The notes: generated from the letters alone by a model not told the origin. Counted from the first letter of the stretch, positions 1-14,330 are shown. The stretch is DNA of 64,000 bases from Sabethes cyaneus (GCF_943734655.1 NC_071355.1:222132527-222196526); one strand, 5' to 3'. Made by a program: numbers and translations.

Positions 1-21
1 ATGACCAGCAATTTTATGCTA

Positions 22-930
22 TCTAGACTAGATATATAAAAATGAATTTCTGTCTGTCTGTCTGTCCGTCTGTATGTTCCTTATACACTCGGAAACTACT
101 GAACCGATCAGCGTAAAAATGTGCATGCAGGAGTTTTTGGGACCGGGGAAGGTGCTTATGATAGTTAGAGACCCCGTTCACCCGTAAGACGGGAGGCTCC
201 TATACAAATGAAACATAAATTTCTGCATAACTCGAGAACTAATCAAGCAAATAGAACCAAATTTAGCATGTGAGGGTTTTTGAAGATAAGAATTTTTTCT
301 ATGGTGACTTGAGACCCCTTTCCTCTTTGAGGGATGAATGAAATGAAATACAATCGAATGAATCGATGAATAGAAATGAAATACAAATTTTCTCATAACT
401 CGACAACTAATCAACTTAATGGAACAAAATTTGGCATGTGGGAGTTCTAAGAAGCAGGATTTTTTCCATGGAAAATTACGAGCCCTTTCCCCTTTAGGAG
501 GGGGGCTCTTATACCTATAAAATACAAATTTATTCAGATCTCGAGAACTAATCAAGTAAATGGAAACAAATTTAGCATGTGGGGGTTTTTTTAAAGACAA
601 GAGTTATTTTTATGGTGTACTGAGACCCCTCCCCTTCTAAGAGGGGGGCTCCCATGCAAATGAAATACAAATTTCCTCATAACTCGAGAAATAATAAAGC
701 AAACGGAACCAAATTTGGCGTGTGAAACTTTTCAGAGGCAGTAATTGTTTCTATGGTGTATTGAGACCCCTCTCCTCTCTAAAAGGGGAGCCTCCCATAC
801 AAATGAAATACTAATTTCCTCATAACTCGAGAACTAATCAAGCAAATGGAACCATATTTGGCATGTATGGGTTCTAGGAGGCAGGAATTTTTTAATGGTG
901 AATTAGGACCCCTGCCTTCTTTTTCCGTAG
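22..930 (+). mobile_element. Helitron-like non-autonomous element, 3'-truncated
   Basis: The 5' end is a degenerate version of the termini at 8243 and 36021: TCTAGACTAGATATATAAAA follows an A, then a TCTG/TCCG run, then a stretch about 'actactgaaccgat'. Downstream lie about five copies of the 143-bp internal unit, whose landmarks are CATAACTCGAGAACTAATCAA, AACCAAATTTGGCATGTG and a G-run before 'ctcctatacaaatg'. The copy fades out near 930 in unrelated AT-rich DNA and has no CTAG 3' end, so it is truncated or overwritten. It does not encode RepHel and would depend on another element to move. Confidence 0.65.
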
Positions 931-1164
931 AACCCTTGGGGCTTTATACCTTGTAGTTTTAAAAATACATTTCTCTTGGTATCAATATTGTCAAATCAAT
1001 TTAGTTGTTTAGTAGTTATGAATTTTAAACGAAAGAAAAGTTACCAAAAATGGCGATTTTTGGACCACTCCAAAGGGGCATCCGAAGCCCAAAAAATAAA
1101 AAAATACTAAAAATAAATCTAAAAATTTTTGTAAAATAAATAATTACACAAAGTTTGAACAAAG

Positions 1165-1731
1165 TTGGAATGTAATTTTATTGTTTACAACTTTGGCGAA
1201 GACACTGTTTTGAAGGTTTTGAGGGTTACTGCTGGCGTGAGACAGGGCTGCATTTTATCACCGCTTCTGTTTTTCATCATTATGGATGAGATATTGGTTG
1301 GAGTAATTGACAGTAGATCAAATCGAGGATTACCTTGGAATCCTCTGACAATGGAGTTGCTAAATGACCTCGATCTAGCCGACGACATTGTTTTGTTCGC
1401 ACAATGCCGTAACGATATGCAGAGCAAGTTATTTCGATATTCAGAGCAAGATGAACTCTCCAAGAGCTTCCAGGCAGCAGGTCTCACAGTCAATGTAGCA
1501 AAAACTAAGTCTGTGGTAGTGAACACTGACAATTCCACCAACTTCACCGTAGCGGGACAACAAGTTGAGTAGGTAGACGCCTTTCAATATCTTGGTAGCC
1601 AGACAATGCCCGCTGGTGGTACCAAGCCTGATATAGTCACACGGATCAGGAAGGCCAAAGGTGCCTTTGTAGGTCTGCGAAACATTTGGCGCTCAAACCC
1701 TCTACCCGAGCAGGAGCGAAGAGCAAAATAA
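1165..1731 (+). pseudogene. LINE reverse transcriptase fragment (family 1)
   Basis: This is part of the reverse transcriptase of a non-LTR retrotransposon, which copies element RNA at a nicked target. What remains is the palm and thumb region. VRQGCILSPLLF at residues 25-36 is the usual RT motif before the active site. LADDIVLF at residues 71-78 is the catalytic ADD box, normally FADD, so the two aspartates survive. GLTVNVAKTKSVVVN follows. After 135 codons there is a TAG, yet the same frame continues with family-like sequence (FQYLGSQ, KGAFVGLRNIWRS) to a TAA at 1731. There is no endonuclease, no N-terminal RT and no 3' UTR. The start shown is only the first Met of the open stretch; the copy is 5'-truncated. 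It differs clearly from the DFKAAYD-type copies nearby. The clade is not assigned. Confidence 0.8.
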
Positions 1732-2583
1732 TATAAATACAATATCAAACTGTGTAATAATGGTATATTTTGTTATTGAATAGATATGGAGAAACATTGA
1801 TAACACATTTTGTTATTGAGCAGATATTTAAAACAGTGGTTGTAAGATGAGTTTAATAACTGATTTTGTTATCATATTTTATTTTGGCCTTCAAATGACA
1901 TTCGATATATTTCATACAATTTTTTTGTATTGATTAAATAGAATTCAGAGTATAAATATTTTATATTTTTTTTTAATATCTCATATACTACTGCATTTGT
2001 TATTCAATACCTTAATAATATTAAAATATGTTATTCTAAACTCTGAATACAGTCATGCTATTGCTTTGTTATTCAAATAACACAAATAGTTTATTATTTT
2101 GGCCTTAAAGGAGTAAAATTTTGATATCAGTTTTTGTTATTTTACAAACAAGTAATGTAATAATGAAACAAAATTAACATTAACGGTACAAAAAAGCATC
2201 AAAATATTGTCAGAAAGATTATCGAAAAATGATAAATTATAAAAATGGGAAAAAATGATATGTGAAATAATACAAATAAATACAAAACATAATTACAAAA
2301 CAAACAAAATAAGACAAAGATAACACGGAAATCACCCAAAAATGTAACGGAAATTATTTAAATATGACACAAAAAACGTGAAAAAATAAGTATAGTGGAA
2401 GTGGAATAGACCAACCTCGTGTTTTTGTATTGACTTTGTAGTGAGCTCAGGCATATAATTAATTTTTTTTGTAACGGTAGTCGTCGGTATATCGTCGCAT
2501 GAGAAAGTGTGTGTGTGCGTATACGGAAGTGATAGAATTGGGAGAATAAAACAAAATTTGGTATTAAACTACCGCGGTATAGC
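1732..2583. other. AT-rich DNA with repeated TTGTTATT words
   Basis: This stretch directly follows the LINE fragment. Words such as TTTTGTTATT, 'gttattgaata' and 'ttttggcctt' recur on both strands, and 'ttattttggccttcaaatga' near 1880 is echoed by 'ttattattttggccttaaag' near 2095. That suggests an old MITE or the 3' UTR of an element, but no clear terminal inverted repeat can be placed. No gene is seen. Confidence 0.35.
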
Positions 2584-2655
2584 GGGTGGGGGTAGTTTAG
2601 TTGGTAAAACACTCGGGTACCAACCGGAAAAGTGTGGGCTAATTTAAAAAAAAAT
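2584..2655 (+). ncRNA. tRNA-like sequence (SINE head or pseudo-tRNA)
   Basis: TAGTTTAGTTGG at 2593-2604 fits the tRNA A-box consensus TRGYNNARNNGG exactly. GTTT/AAAC can form the D stem. At 2613-2627 a four-pair stem (one G-U) closes a 7-base loop, gtaccaa, with the conserved T before an ACC 'anticodon' and an A after it. The T arm is degenerate (gtgtgggctaattt), so there is no proper B box and no matching acceptor stem. A short A-run and a 5'-truncated LINE follow at once. This looks like a SINE head or decayed tRNA relic, not a functional tRNA. Confidence 0.4.
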
Positions 2656-2659
2656 GCCA

Positions 2660-3515
2660 TTGCACTTCATTGTATAATTTCAAGGATTTGAGATGAAAAG
2701 AAATTACCGGAGGAGTGGATGGAAGGTGTGGTTTGTCCCATCTACGAACAGGGCGATCGGTTAGATTGCTGTAATTACCGCGGTATTACGCTATTCAACG
2801 CTAACTACGGGGTGCTCTCCCAGATTTTGTTACGTACGATGCTATCCGGGGCAAGAGAACTCGTAGGGCAGTATCAGACGGGTTTTATGGGAGCCCGTGC
2901 TACAACAGAGGGCTCATTTGCCAAAAAGGGGCATCGAGTTCTCCCGTATCCTGTGCTGCAGACTGAGACCGCTAGCGGAGTCCTTCGTCGGCGAGTACCA
3001 AGCTGGTTTTCGTTAGGGCCGGTCCACGACGGATCAGATGCATCTGATAATATGCTTACCCTGCGTCAGTTACTAGACAAGTTTCGGGAGTAAAACTTGC
3101 AGACACATCATCTGTTTGTGGACTTTAAGGCGGCGTACGATGAAATTCTGCGATCCATACTTGGTGGCAAAATGGAAAATGGAGTGTGGCGCAGACGCAT
3201 GAATCACGAGCCGTGGCAAGTATACATAAATGCTGTTATAGTGAAGGTAGTACAGTGTGGCAGGATGCGGTGGGGTCGTGGCCAGCATGCCCGACGAAAG
3301 AGTAGCCAAAACTATTTTCAGCAGAGAACCAAAAAGAGGCCGTAGTCTCTGCGGCAGACCCCGTACCCGATGGTTGTGCACTGTCGAAGACGATACACGT
3401 TCAGCTGGTGTTAATGGGGATTGGGGAACGGCAGGCGGCAGCTCAGGATCGACAGTACTGGAGGACCACAATTTGTTCGGCGCAGAATCGGTAACGGACC
3501 GTTGCCACTAAGATA
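2660..3515 (+). pseudogene. Mosaic LINE reverse transcriptase pseudogene
   Basis: This is a non-LTR retrotransposon relic made of three joined pieces. First, LPEEWMEGVVCPIYEQGDRLD and NYRGITLFNANYGVLSQIL are the N-terminal RT region, up to GFMGARATTEG. Second, from about 2935 the sequence restarts in another frame with a related but different family (AESFVGEYQAGF, then LTLRQLLDKFRE, stop, QTHHLFVDFKAAYDE); this piece resembles the copy at 31868. Third, after AAYDE it jumps to the C-terminal part (MENGVWRRRMNHE and CGRPRTRW). The catalytic palm between these parts is deleted. It ends in 'agataagtaaagtaaag', the same kind of 3' end as the copy at 20640. The element cannot encode a working enzyme. 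The joins could reflect template switching during reverse transcription or later deletions. Confidence 0.75.
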
Positions 3516-3517
3516 AG

Positions 3518-4680
3518 TAAAGTAAAGCTACTACGGATCAACTTTTTACTCTCCGACAAAACCTCCAGAAATGTCGGGAGTACAACGTTGTATATTTTCA
3601 TGGATTTCAGGGCAGAATACGATACAGTTGAACGCGAATAGCTATGGCTTATACTGCACGAGTGATATGCTACGTGTAAGTTTCGGGGGCTTTCTCGAGT
3701 CCTTTTGAATCGCACAGAAAGTTGTGGTAAGGAGATGGATTGTCTTGTATGTTATTCAGCATCGCTATTGAAATTGTGATCCGGCGTGCGGGCATCGAAA
3801 CAAGAGGAACATTCTTCAACAAGAGTAGCCAACCCCTAGCCATTGTAGATGACCTCGACATCATCACTAGAAACCTTGAGATGGCCGAGGCAATCTACGC
3901 CGGATTAAAAATGGAGGGTTGGGTTACGAATCAATGCGTCGACAACCAAATATATGGTGGTAGAGGCTACAGATAAAACACCGTCTTTCGCACGGACAGT
4001 GGGAGGTGACGGTTGCCGATGGTGAACTGAAAGTTCATGAGTTCGTCTAATTGGTGTTTCTGTTTGAACGACGCATTCAAGCTGGAAGGTGAATCTACTA
4101 TTCCTTCCACAAGACGCTTCGATCAAGTAGTATACGCCGCCGCACAAAGCTAGCGATGTAGAAAACGCTAATCAGAACTGCAGTCCTCTACTTAAGACTT
4201 AAGACAGCAGCTTTGCTTACGGAAGGCATACGTGCTCAAACGTACGTAACGGATAGCGGAGATTGGCGTACCCAAGCGGCACATTCGTCGCACCAATGGC
4301 TGCTGAAACTTATTTAGGACGAAAATTAGTCATAATTCGGTTATCACAACTGGTTTGTAACAACTGTGCTAGTAGGGTAGGGAGAGGTTCCCATCGTACA
4401 CTTGGCGAAAGTTGGGAGACTACGGTGTGCCAGCCGCGTCGCAAAGATGCCGGACGACTATGCAGTGAAATTCGTTCTCTTCAAGAACCCCACTGGCTTC
4501 GGGAATAGAGGGGCCCAACGTGCTAGATGGCTCGGACAGGTTGAAGCCGACTTGCGTGTGTCGAGACGCTTTACGAATTGGCGACGAATAGTCAAGGCCC
4601 GAGTACAATGGAGAGGAGTTCTTGATACGGTAAGAGTCATCCCGGTTCTCTGCTGTTAGAAGTAAGAAGTAGGTAAGTAT
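3518..4680 (+). pseudogene. LINE reverse transcriptase pseudogene, 5'-truncated
   Basis: The copy begins inside the RT motif ATTDQ (ctactacggatcaac), immediately after the 3' tail of the preceding LINE. Recognisable pieces are LRQNLQKCREYNV; GDGLSCMLFSIAIEIVIRRAGIETRGTFF (3735-3820); and VDDLDIITRN, which stands where FADD belongs, so one active-site residue is changed. Frameshifts follow, then the C-terminal region: KVGRLRCASRVAKMPDD, RGAQRARWLGQVEADLRVSR and VQWRGVLD. The 3' end 'gataaggtaagagtcatcc... gctgttag' matches the copy ending near 31860, so these two belong to one subfamily. Several stops and frame changes rule out function. Confidence 0.75.
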
Positions 4681-4689
4681 CGACTCTGA

Positions 4690-7600
4690 TGTTGAGAGCA
4701 ATTGATTTTTAAATGCAGGCTATTGGAAAATTGCCACATGTCATGTCATGCCTTCCCTTTTGACGATTTCGACATATCTGCCAAGAAAGCGAGGCATTTC
4801 ACTACCACAGACATTAGGTTTATCATTTCATATACAACGGCAGACAAACGTGCTCTTGAAGAAGAGTAAATTAATTTTTTCGTACGTTTTAAAGATTAAC
4901 TTTTGCAGTCAAATTTAGATGAAACTTTTGAACTCATTTTCTACACAATTTCTCAACTTCTCAAACACAGACGACCGCCACCGTACACGGTATGACTACT
5001 GTATTATTGCCACTAATATTTTGTTTTTAGGAATAGAATTTGAAAAGAATCTCGGAAAAGCCTATTTATGCAAAGAAACGAAATACATAGAGCGGGAGCG
5101 AGACTTCCAATTTGGCATTCCATAATTTTGTTTCTTGAGAGAAAGTAAAGTAAGTTTAGTTAGAATTAAATATGATTTTCATTCTATTGTTTTAAGTTTT
5201 CTTTTTTCATAGCAAAATTCTGCCCATTGTAATCTTACAACCACCATGCGGTCGTGTATGTAACATAATCCTTCTGAACTTAAGATTTATTGATTTTCAA
5301 ATCAATCTAAAACAATTAAATAGACGCTGCAATACGTTCTTTTTCCAATATTTTTACATTCAAAGACCTGCAGCATTTGTGAGCCGAATATTAACTGACA
5401 GGTCTGGAATTCGGGACCTGCCGGCCTATTCAGACAACTGCTGCATTATGCTACGCTACTAAAAACTAAGAACCATGCTGTGAAAAACTAAATTGAGAAA
5501 ATTTGCCTTATCGCACCAGCCAGCCTTTAGAGCCTTTAGACGGCCCAACCGCAATGTCTGCCTGTGTGAAGCTAATCCACTTCTGCATACCTGCGGCCAG
5601 GAACCGGAAAATTATGACATCCTTCCACGGTAAACTCGGCTTTCTTCTATCCATGGCAGCATAAACTATAGCGTCGTAAAAGTTGCGCAACCACATGTTT
5701 TCGGCTCGGTGTTCCGGTTAGCTGATGTACCGCTGGCTGCTGCGTACTCGACCGGAACTAAGGAAACGCATACGAATTTTCACTGACAAACGGACGGGGG
5801 GCGGCGTGGTTGCATAAATATTAAACATCAACTGAATGACAAAGTAACGAAGCAACGGAAGACGTTTGGCTTGACTTCTGCTGCGAGAGTTCAGATGCTA
5901 CTGAGCTGTTGCCGCCGTCGTTGTTGTTCTATAAGAATGGAGCACAGCTATATTCTGTTGGAGAACCGAAGGAAAGGAAGGATGGATCGCGGAATTGTTT
6001 GCTATAAATCTTATCACGTTTATGATGCAGATTTGGTTGTTAGCTATGAGTTCTGCCTGTTGTCGGTGGATTGGTTGGTAGCACTGACTGTAAGAAGTTC
6101 ATCAGAACAGCATGGAGCCGTTGGGACGTCGAAAGGTTGAAGTCAACTAGAGCGCATATCGATTCATATGTCTATATCCTAGAAGGTTGCCAGGAACGGC
6201 ACGCTTCTCTTTGTCGTGAAGGACGATGACAAAATCTCTTGTAATAGGTAACAGTAAATATCTTAGACTCATTGTTATTATTAGATGTAGTGTTATTTGC
6301 GTAGGTATATAAACTACGTCTATTTGAAGATGGAAATACCACCCAGGGTGCGAGTTATGCTGCGCTCTCTAGCTCCAACTGGGTTGTCCTTTCATCCATG
6401 TCCTCGTTGATGGCAAGAAGGCAGCGCTGGCTGGCAGCGGATACATCACTCTAGTATTCATTGCAGAATTCTCGCCCGACTATATATCTAGTGTCGGAGG
6501 GTCCAGCTGCTGGCACGGACATTGTTTCTCTTAGTTGAATATTTTATGTCTGGCATCCGTGGCTTTCGGTTATGGTCGTGTGGCGGCGAATGGCACATCG
6601 ACTGCCGTTAGATGATGGTGGCAGCGAAACTCGAAACCTCACCTACCAGCAATGAAAGCGGAATAAAAAAGTTCGAGTCGAGAGCGTATGTGACAGTTTG
6701 TTGATGTTACGACGTTGTTTGTATGCATCGCTAGTGAGTGCTGTCATGCTGCACGGAGATATATCATAACAGCTTCATCAAGCCTTTGCCTCGGAGCTCG
6801 GAGATAGTGGAAACAATTCTTTCTAAATGAACAATTTCAAAGTGAAACCTTTTTTCGAGTGAACTGACTAATAACCTTTTATGTCACTACTATGGTTATA
6901 CTTTGTTTCAATTGCCTAGTCTTTTCATATGCAATTTATATGCCGGAAGTAGAAGTCTTGTTCTATGAATCATTTCCTTGAATATTTTATTTTAAACTAT
7001 ACATGCATGAAATGATTTGAACGTATAACAACTAGAGCTTTTTAGACTTAGAAATTGATATGGTTCACCTGTTAATAAATAGAATACAGTACTCGCAACG
7101 TATAATTTACAATATTACGTTACGTATTGAAAACTTGCTCGGTGAACCCAACAACCTGTCATAAAAAAACCATCTGAGGGTTCTTTTGCATAAAAAAGTG
7201 AATGAACTATTTCTGATCTGAACAAATATGCTCTGAGTCTGACGACGGCGACCATTCGCAAAAAAAAACAGAAACCCGCCAACATATGGGATGATGAGGA
7301 AAACCGATCTCGCCGGTTGTTGCCATAAGTCAGCTTTACTCTCCGATTAGGTAAATCGTGCCCGGCAACCGTAAAAAAGTGACCCAACGCTGGAATGCTT
7401 GTACATCGGAGTTTTTTTTTCGTTATCCCACACCGGTTGTTGGCTTGCGATATAAAAATATATATTACTGTAATCTATCGGATGAACACGAAAAAAAAAC
7501 TCGAACCTCGTTCTGAACCTAAAAAGAAAACACAAAAACTCTTCGACATGTTTTTCTCTGTTCAACACAGGATTTTTTTTCGTGTCTAGCTATAAAAAAG

Positions 7601-8242
7601 AGGGCTCGATGAAGAAGCGATAGATCCTAAACTTTTCTGTTGCCCTATTTTTACACGCCGGTTGGTTAAAAAGCATAAGGAAGCCATTCAGATTTGACTG
7701 CCAAACCGTTTTCTCAATGCTCCATCATATCAAACGTTGAAAATCGACAACAGCAACGACGCGAATCGGCAATATGCAGTGCAGCATCCCGGGCGCGGAA
7801 TTTATATGGATCAAGATAGATCAAACGGCAGCGGCCAACAATTCGGTTCTGCTGCTGCTGTGGGATTGGCAAAATTTCAATATAGGTACGTACGATGGAT
7901 GCTACAACCGGAGTAAACTATTTTCATTTCGTCAGAATACGGCGTCCGGGTCTGTTGAGAGATCCCTACTACAACGTCTCTTGGATGTGGAAAACAAATA
8001 TCCTGCGAGTGTAAAGCTTTGTGCTGGTTGCAGAGAAACGGTCGTTTCACAGGTGCCTATGTGCTATTTTTATTGTATTTCATTTCCCCTTTATGATTAA
8101 ACTGAGATAACTGAATAAAAAAACTTAGAATAGTTTACCCGCTTAGTTGAAACAGGTTACTTCGGTAGCAATATTTAAAAAAGGCTGCGGCTGCGGATTT
8201 TAACAATTAAAGTTTTGTTTAGAACACTGTTATAAATCAAAA
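4690..8242. other. No recognised gene or repeat
   Basis: Both strands were read. The ORFs here are short and do not resemble a known family. A 62-codon minus-strand ORF at 5508-5696 starts in a good insect context (cgaaaacATGtgg) and could be an exon or chance. An ORF at 7774-8100 (108 codons) is likewise unrecognised. The stretch is mixed-composition DNA that could be intergenic or intronic. Confidence 0.4.
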
Positions 8243-10396
8243 TCTATACCTATAAAGAAGGATTTCTGTCTGTCTGTCTGTCCGTATGTTCCTTATAGAA
8301 TCGAAAACTACTGAACCAAAAGGCATGAAAATAAGCATTTAGAGGTTTTTTGGGGCCAGGAAAGGTTTTAGTGATGGTTAGAAATCCCTCCCCCACTAAG
8401 AGGGGAGGCTCCCATACAAATGAAACACAAATTTCTGCATAACTCGACAACTAATCAAGCAAATAGAACAAAATTTGGCATGTGGGTGTTTTCCGTGACA
8501 AGAATTTATTCTATGGTAAATTGAGACCCCTCCCCTCTTTATAAGGGGAATTATAACTCCTCTCCTCTTTAAAAGGGGCGGCTTCCATACAAATTTCCTC
8601 ATAACTCGAGAACTAATCAAGCAAATGGAACCAAATTTGGCATGTGAAGGTTTTCGAGGGCAAGAATATTTTCTATAGTAAATTAGGACCCCTCCCCACT
8701 TTAAGAGGGGGGGCTCCTGTATCAAAGAAACACAATTTTCCTTATAACTCGAGAAGTAATTAAGCAAATGGAACCAAATTTGGCATGTGGGTGTTTTTGG
8801 AGACAAAATTTTTTTCTATGATGAATTGGGACCCCTCCCACTTTAAGAGGGGGGGCTCCTATACAAACGAAATACAAATTTCCTCATAACTCGAGAACTA
8901 ATCAAGCAAATGGAACCAAATTTGACACGTGGGTGTTTTTGGAGACAAAAATTTTTTCTATGAGGAACTGGGACCCCTCCTCACTTAAGGGGGGGGGCTC
9001 CTATGCAAATGAAATACAAATTTCCTCATAACTCGAGAGCTAATCAAGCAAATGAAACCAAATTTGGCATGTGAAAGTTTTCGAGGGCAAAAATATGTTC
9101 TATGGTGAATTAGGACCCCTCCCAACTTTAAGAGGGGGGGCTCCTATACAAACGAAATACAAATTTCCTCATAACTCGAGAACTAATCAAGCAAATGGAA
9201 CCAAATTTGGCACCTGGGTGTTTTTGGAGACAAAAATTTTTTCTATGATGAATTGGGACCCCTACCCACTTTAGGAGGGGGGGCTCCTATACAAACGAAA
9301 TTCAAATTTCCTGATAACTCGAGAACTAGTCAAGTAAATAGAACCAAATTTGGCATGTGGAGGTTTCTGGAGGCAAAAATATTTTCTATGGTTTCTATAT
9401 TTTCTATACAAATTTCCTCATAATTCGAGAACTAATCAAGCAAATGGAACCATATTTGGCATGTGGGTGTTTTTGGAGGCAACCATTTTTTCTATGATGA
9501 ATTAGGACCCCTTACCTTTTTAAGAGGGGGGCTCTCATACAAACGAAATACAAATTTCCTCATAACTCTAGAACTAATCAAGCAAATGGAACCAAATTTA
9601 TCATGTGGGTGTTTTTGTAGGCAAGAATATTTTCTATGGTATATTTTCTATGGATTTCCCCACTTTAAGAGGGGGGGGCTTCTATACAAATGAAAAACAA
9701 ATTTCCTCATAACTCGAGAACTAATCAATCAAATGGAACCAAATTTGGCATGTGGGAGTTTTAGATGGCAGAAATTTTTTCTATGGTGAATTACGACCCC
9801 TTCCCCTTTTAAGAGGGGAGCTCCCATACAAATGAAATTCAAATTTCCTTATAACTTGAGAACTAATCAAGCAAATGGAACCAAAATGTGGGAGTTTTAG
9901 ATGGCAGAAATTTTTTCTATGGTGAATTACGACCCCTTCCCCTTTTAAGAGGGGAGCTCCCATACAAATGAAATTCAAATTTCCTTATAACTTGAGAACT
10001 AATCAAGCAAATGGAACCAAATTTGGCATGTGGGAGATTTTGGAGTCTTGAATTTATTTTACGATAGTTAGAGACCTCTCACCCCTGTGGTAGGGGGATA
10101 TGGACTCTCATACAAATAAAACAGAAATTTTTGCGAAACTCAAAAACTAATCGAACTCGAGAAATTCGAGACTCTTCCATAAAACATTAGTCAATACAAG
10201 ACCACAAAAACTATCTATAGTAACACTAGATCATTCAGGACGAGACGGTCGCGAGTTGCCGGTGACCCGCCGTCGGAAGCGCCACCCACTGGGGGGCTTG
10301 CAAAACTCGAGATTGTGACAAAGATCATCCGAGATTCATGATTTATGTACAACACAGGTTAATTTGTGGCAATACGAAGTTTGTCGGGTCAGCTAG
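8243..10396 (+). mobile_element. Complete non-autonomous Helitron-like element, copy 1
   Basis: Helitrons insert between A and T, begin TC and end CTRR. Here an A is followed by TCTATACCTATAAAGAAGG, and the far end GTTTGTCGGGTCAGCTAG is followed by T, so both termini and the A/T target are present. Before the 3' end, GGCAA...TTGTC is an eroded hairpin. The inside holds a short TCTG run (8264-8282), about twelve 143-bp minisatellite units (8417-10020), and a 3' region about 370 bp long that is shared almost base for base with the copy at 36021. There is no Rep/helicase ORF, so movement would need a helper. The 143-bp unit is not a multiple of three, and the ORFs within it are chance. Confidence 0.85.
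8417..10030 (+). repeat. 143-bp minisatellite inside Helitron copy 1
   Basis: About twelve tandem units. Each has 'ataactcgagaactaatcaa', 'ggaaccaaatttggcatgtg', 'ttttttctatgg', then 'gacccctccccactttaaga' and a G-run, then 'ctcctatacaaatgaaatac'. Some units are about 160 bp because of an extra pyrimidine/purine block (8540-8580), and some are shorter (near 9380-9430). Unit-to-unit divergence is modest. Confidence 0.85.
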
Positions 10397-10610
10397 TAAC
10401 AATATAAATGAGATAATAGCACCGTAATTTGACAGTTATAAAGACGAACCGCAATGGCAAAAATTTTAAAACACAAGCTGGTTTTGAAACTGTACCCTCT
10501 GTTTTGTCTTGTCTATTGTCTATTTTCCAACTGTCCACAAAACTTGATTTACACTTGTCAGTTCGTGCCTATAACATATATATTTGGGATGTTGAGAAAT
10601 TATGAAGTTA

Positions 10611-10816
10611 ATAATAATGTTAGTCCCATTTGCTTCATTAGTTGGCGAGTAATGAGGAAATTTGTTATGTGGAAATTTCATTTGTATGGGAGCCTCCCCT
10701 TTTAGAAGGGTGAGGGGTTTCAAACCATCATGGGAATCTTTCTCGACCTGAAAAACACTTGCATACAAATTTTCATGCCGATCGGTTAGGTAGTTTCTGA
10801 GTCTATAAGGCACATG
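10611..10816 (-). mobile_element. Inverted Helitron-like 5' end fragment
   Basis: Read on the minus strand, this has the same order as the 5' parts of the complete elements: (TCTG)n, then 'actcagaaactacc... accgatcggcatgaaaattt', then 'aggggaggctcccatacaaa' and a partial minisatellite unit. The TC terminus itself is missing; on its outer side lies the giant CAGA array. It is inverted relative to copy 1, which ends about 200 bp upstream. Confidence 0.7.
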
Positions 10817-13545
<2,729 letters not shown>

Positions 13546-14120
13546 TCTTTACTTTTGAAAAAATGGACATCTAGGACAAAGTGATTGACCTCAAAATTTT
13601 TGTATGTATAATTTGCATGCTTTATTTCAATTTTGTAATATATCTGAATTCAAAAAATATCTGGATAGAGCGTTAGACATGGGGAAATAAAAAGAGAAAT
13701 TAGACTTTTTTTTAACCTGGCGCTCCTCCAGACAATTATTTTTGCACGAAAATCAACACTTGAACTTCTTTTGAATGTTAATTTGCATTGATTGGAATCC
13801 TGTGCATTATGAGCGTCAATCCATGGTACAATGTCTTCTGATTTTTTTGAAGGGTGTGTGGGTGTGTGGTTTCTATATGAAAACACAATTTTAAATATTA
13901 GTCTAAAGTGTGATTTTCTCTATGTAGAAAACCCGAACCAATTCGTTCTTCACGATATCGAGTAGAAAATATTGAAAATGAGCCAAACAAAATGATAACA
14001 ATAGTCCTGTGCCATCTGAACAGCACACGAAGGCCCGATCAGGGATTTAATTATGGTAATGGTTAATGCTGGATTTTTGATGTACTTTTAGCGTTTAAAG
14101 GTATAAACAACATGACATAA
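13546..14120. other. No gene or clear repeat seen
   Basis: AT-rich single-copy-like DNA. The short ORF at 13650-13886 on the minus strand is not recognised. Confidence 0.4.
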
Positions 14121-14330
14121 GCAGCCTTGGCATACACTTTTCGCTTCGATTTTGAAACCAAGCCCAAGCAAAATTTGAAAAAGTGATGTATGGGGTGTAG
14201 AATTTGTTATTATCTACAATATTGCTGAAGTAAGCATTACTGTGCATTTTGTATTTATGACGCTATAAGGCTGCTACCCTTTTGGTAGCAAAAAGAGCAA
14301 AATCAAAGCGAAAAGTGTATGCTAAGCCTG
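14121..14330. mobile_element. Foldback element, small copy
   Basis: The left arm 'gcagccttggcatacacttt' is the inverse of the right arm '...aaaagtgtatgctaagcctg', about 33 bp per arm including 'tcgcttcgatttt'. The middle has 'ttatctacaat', 'ttttgtatttatgacgctat' and 'gctacccttttggtagc'. The same landmarks occur in the larger foldback at 14593, so the two are diverged relatives. No coding capacity. Confidence 0.6.

Noticed and set aside
8396..9978. Several 60-136 codon ORFs with shared peptides (KFGSICLISSRVMRKFVFHLYG)
   Set aside because: All come from the 143-bp Helitron unit, which is not a multiple of three, and they occur on both strands.
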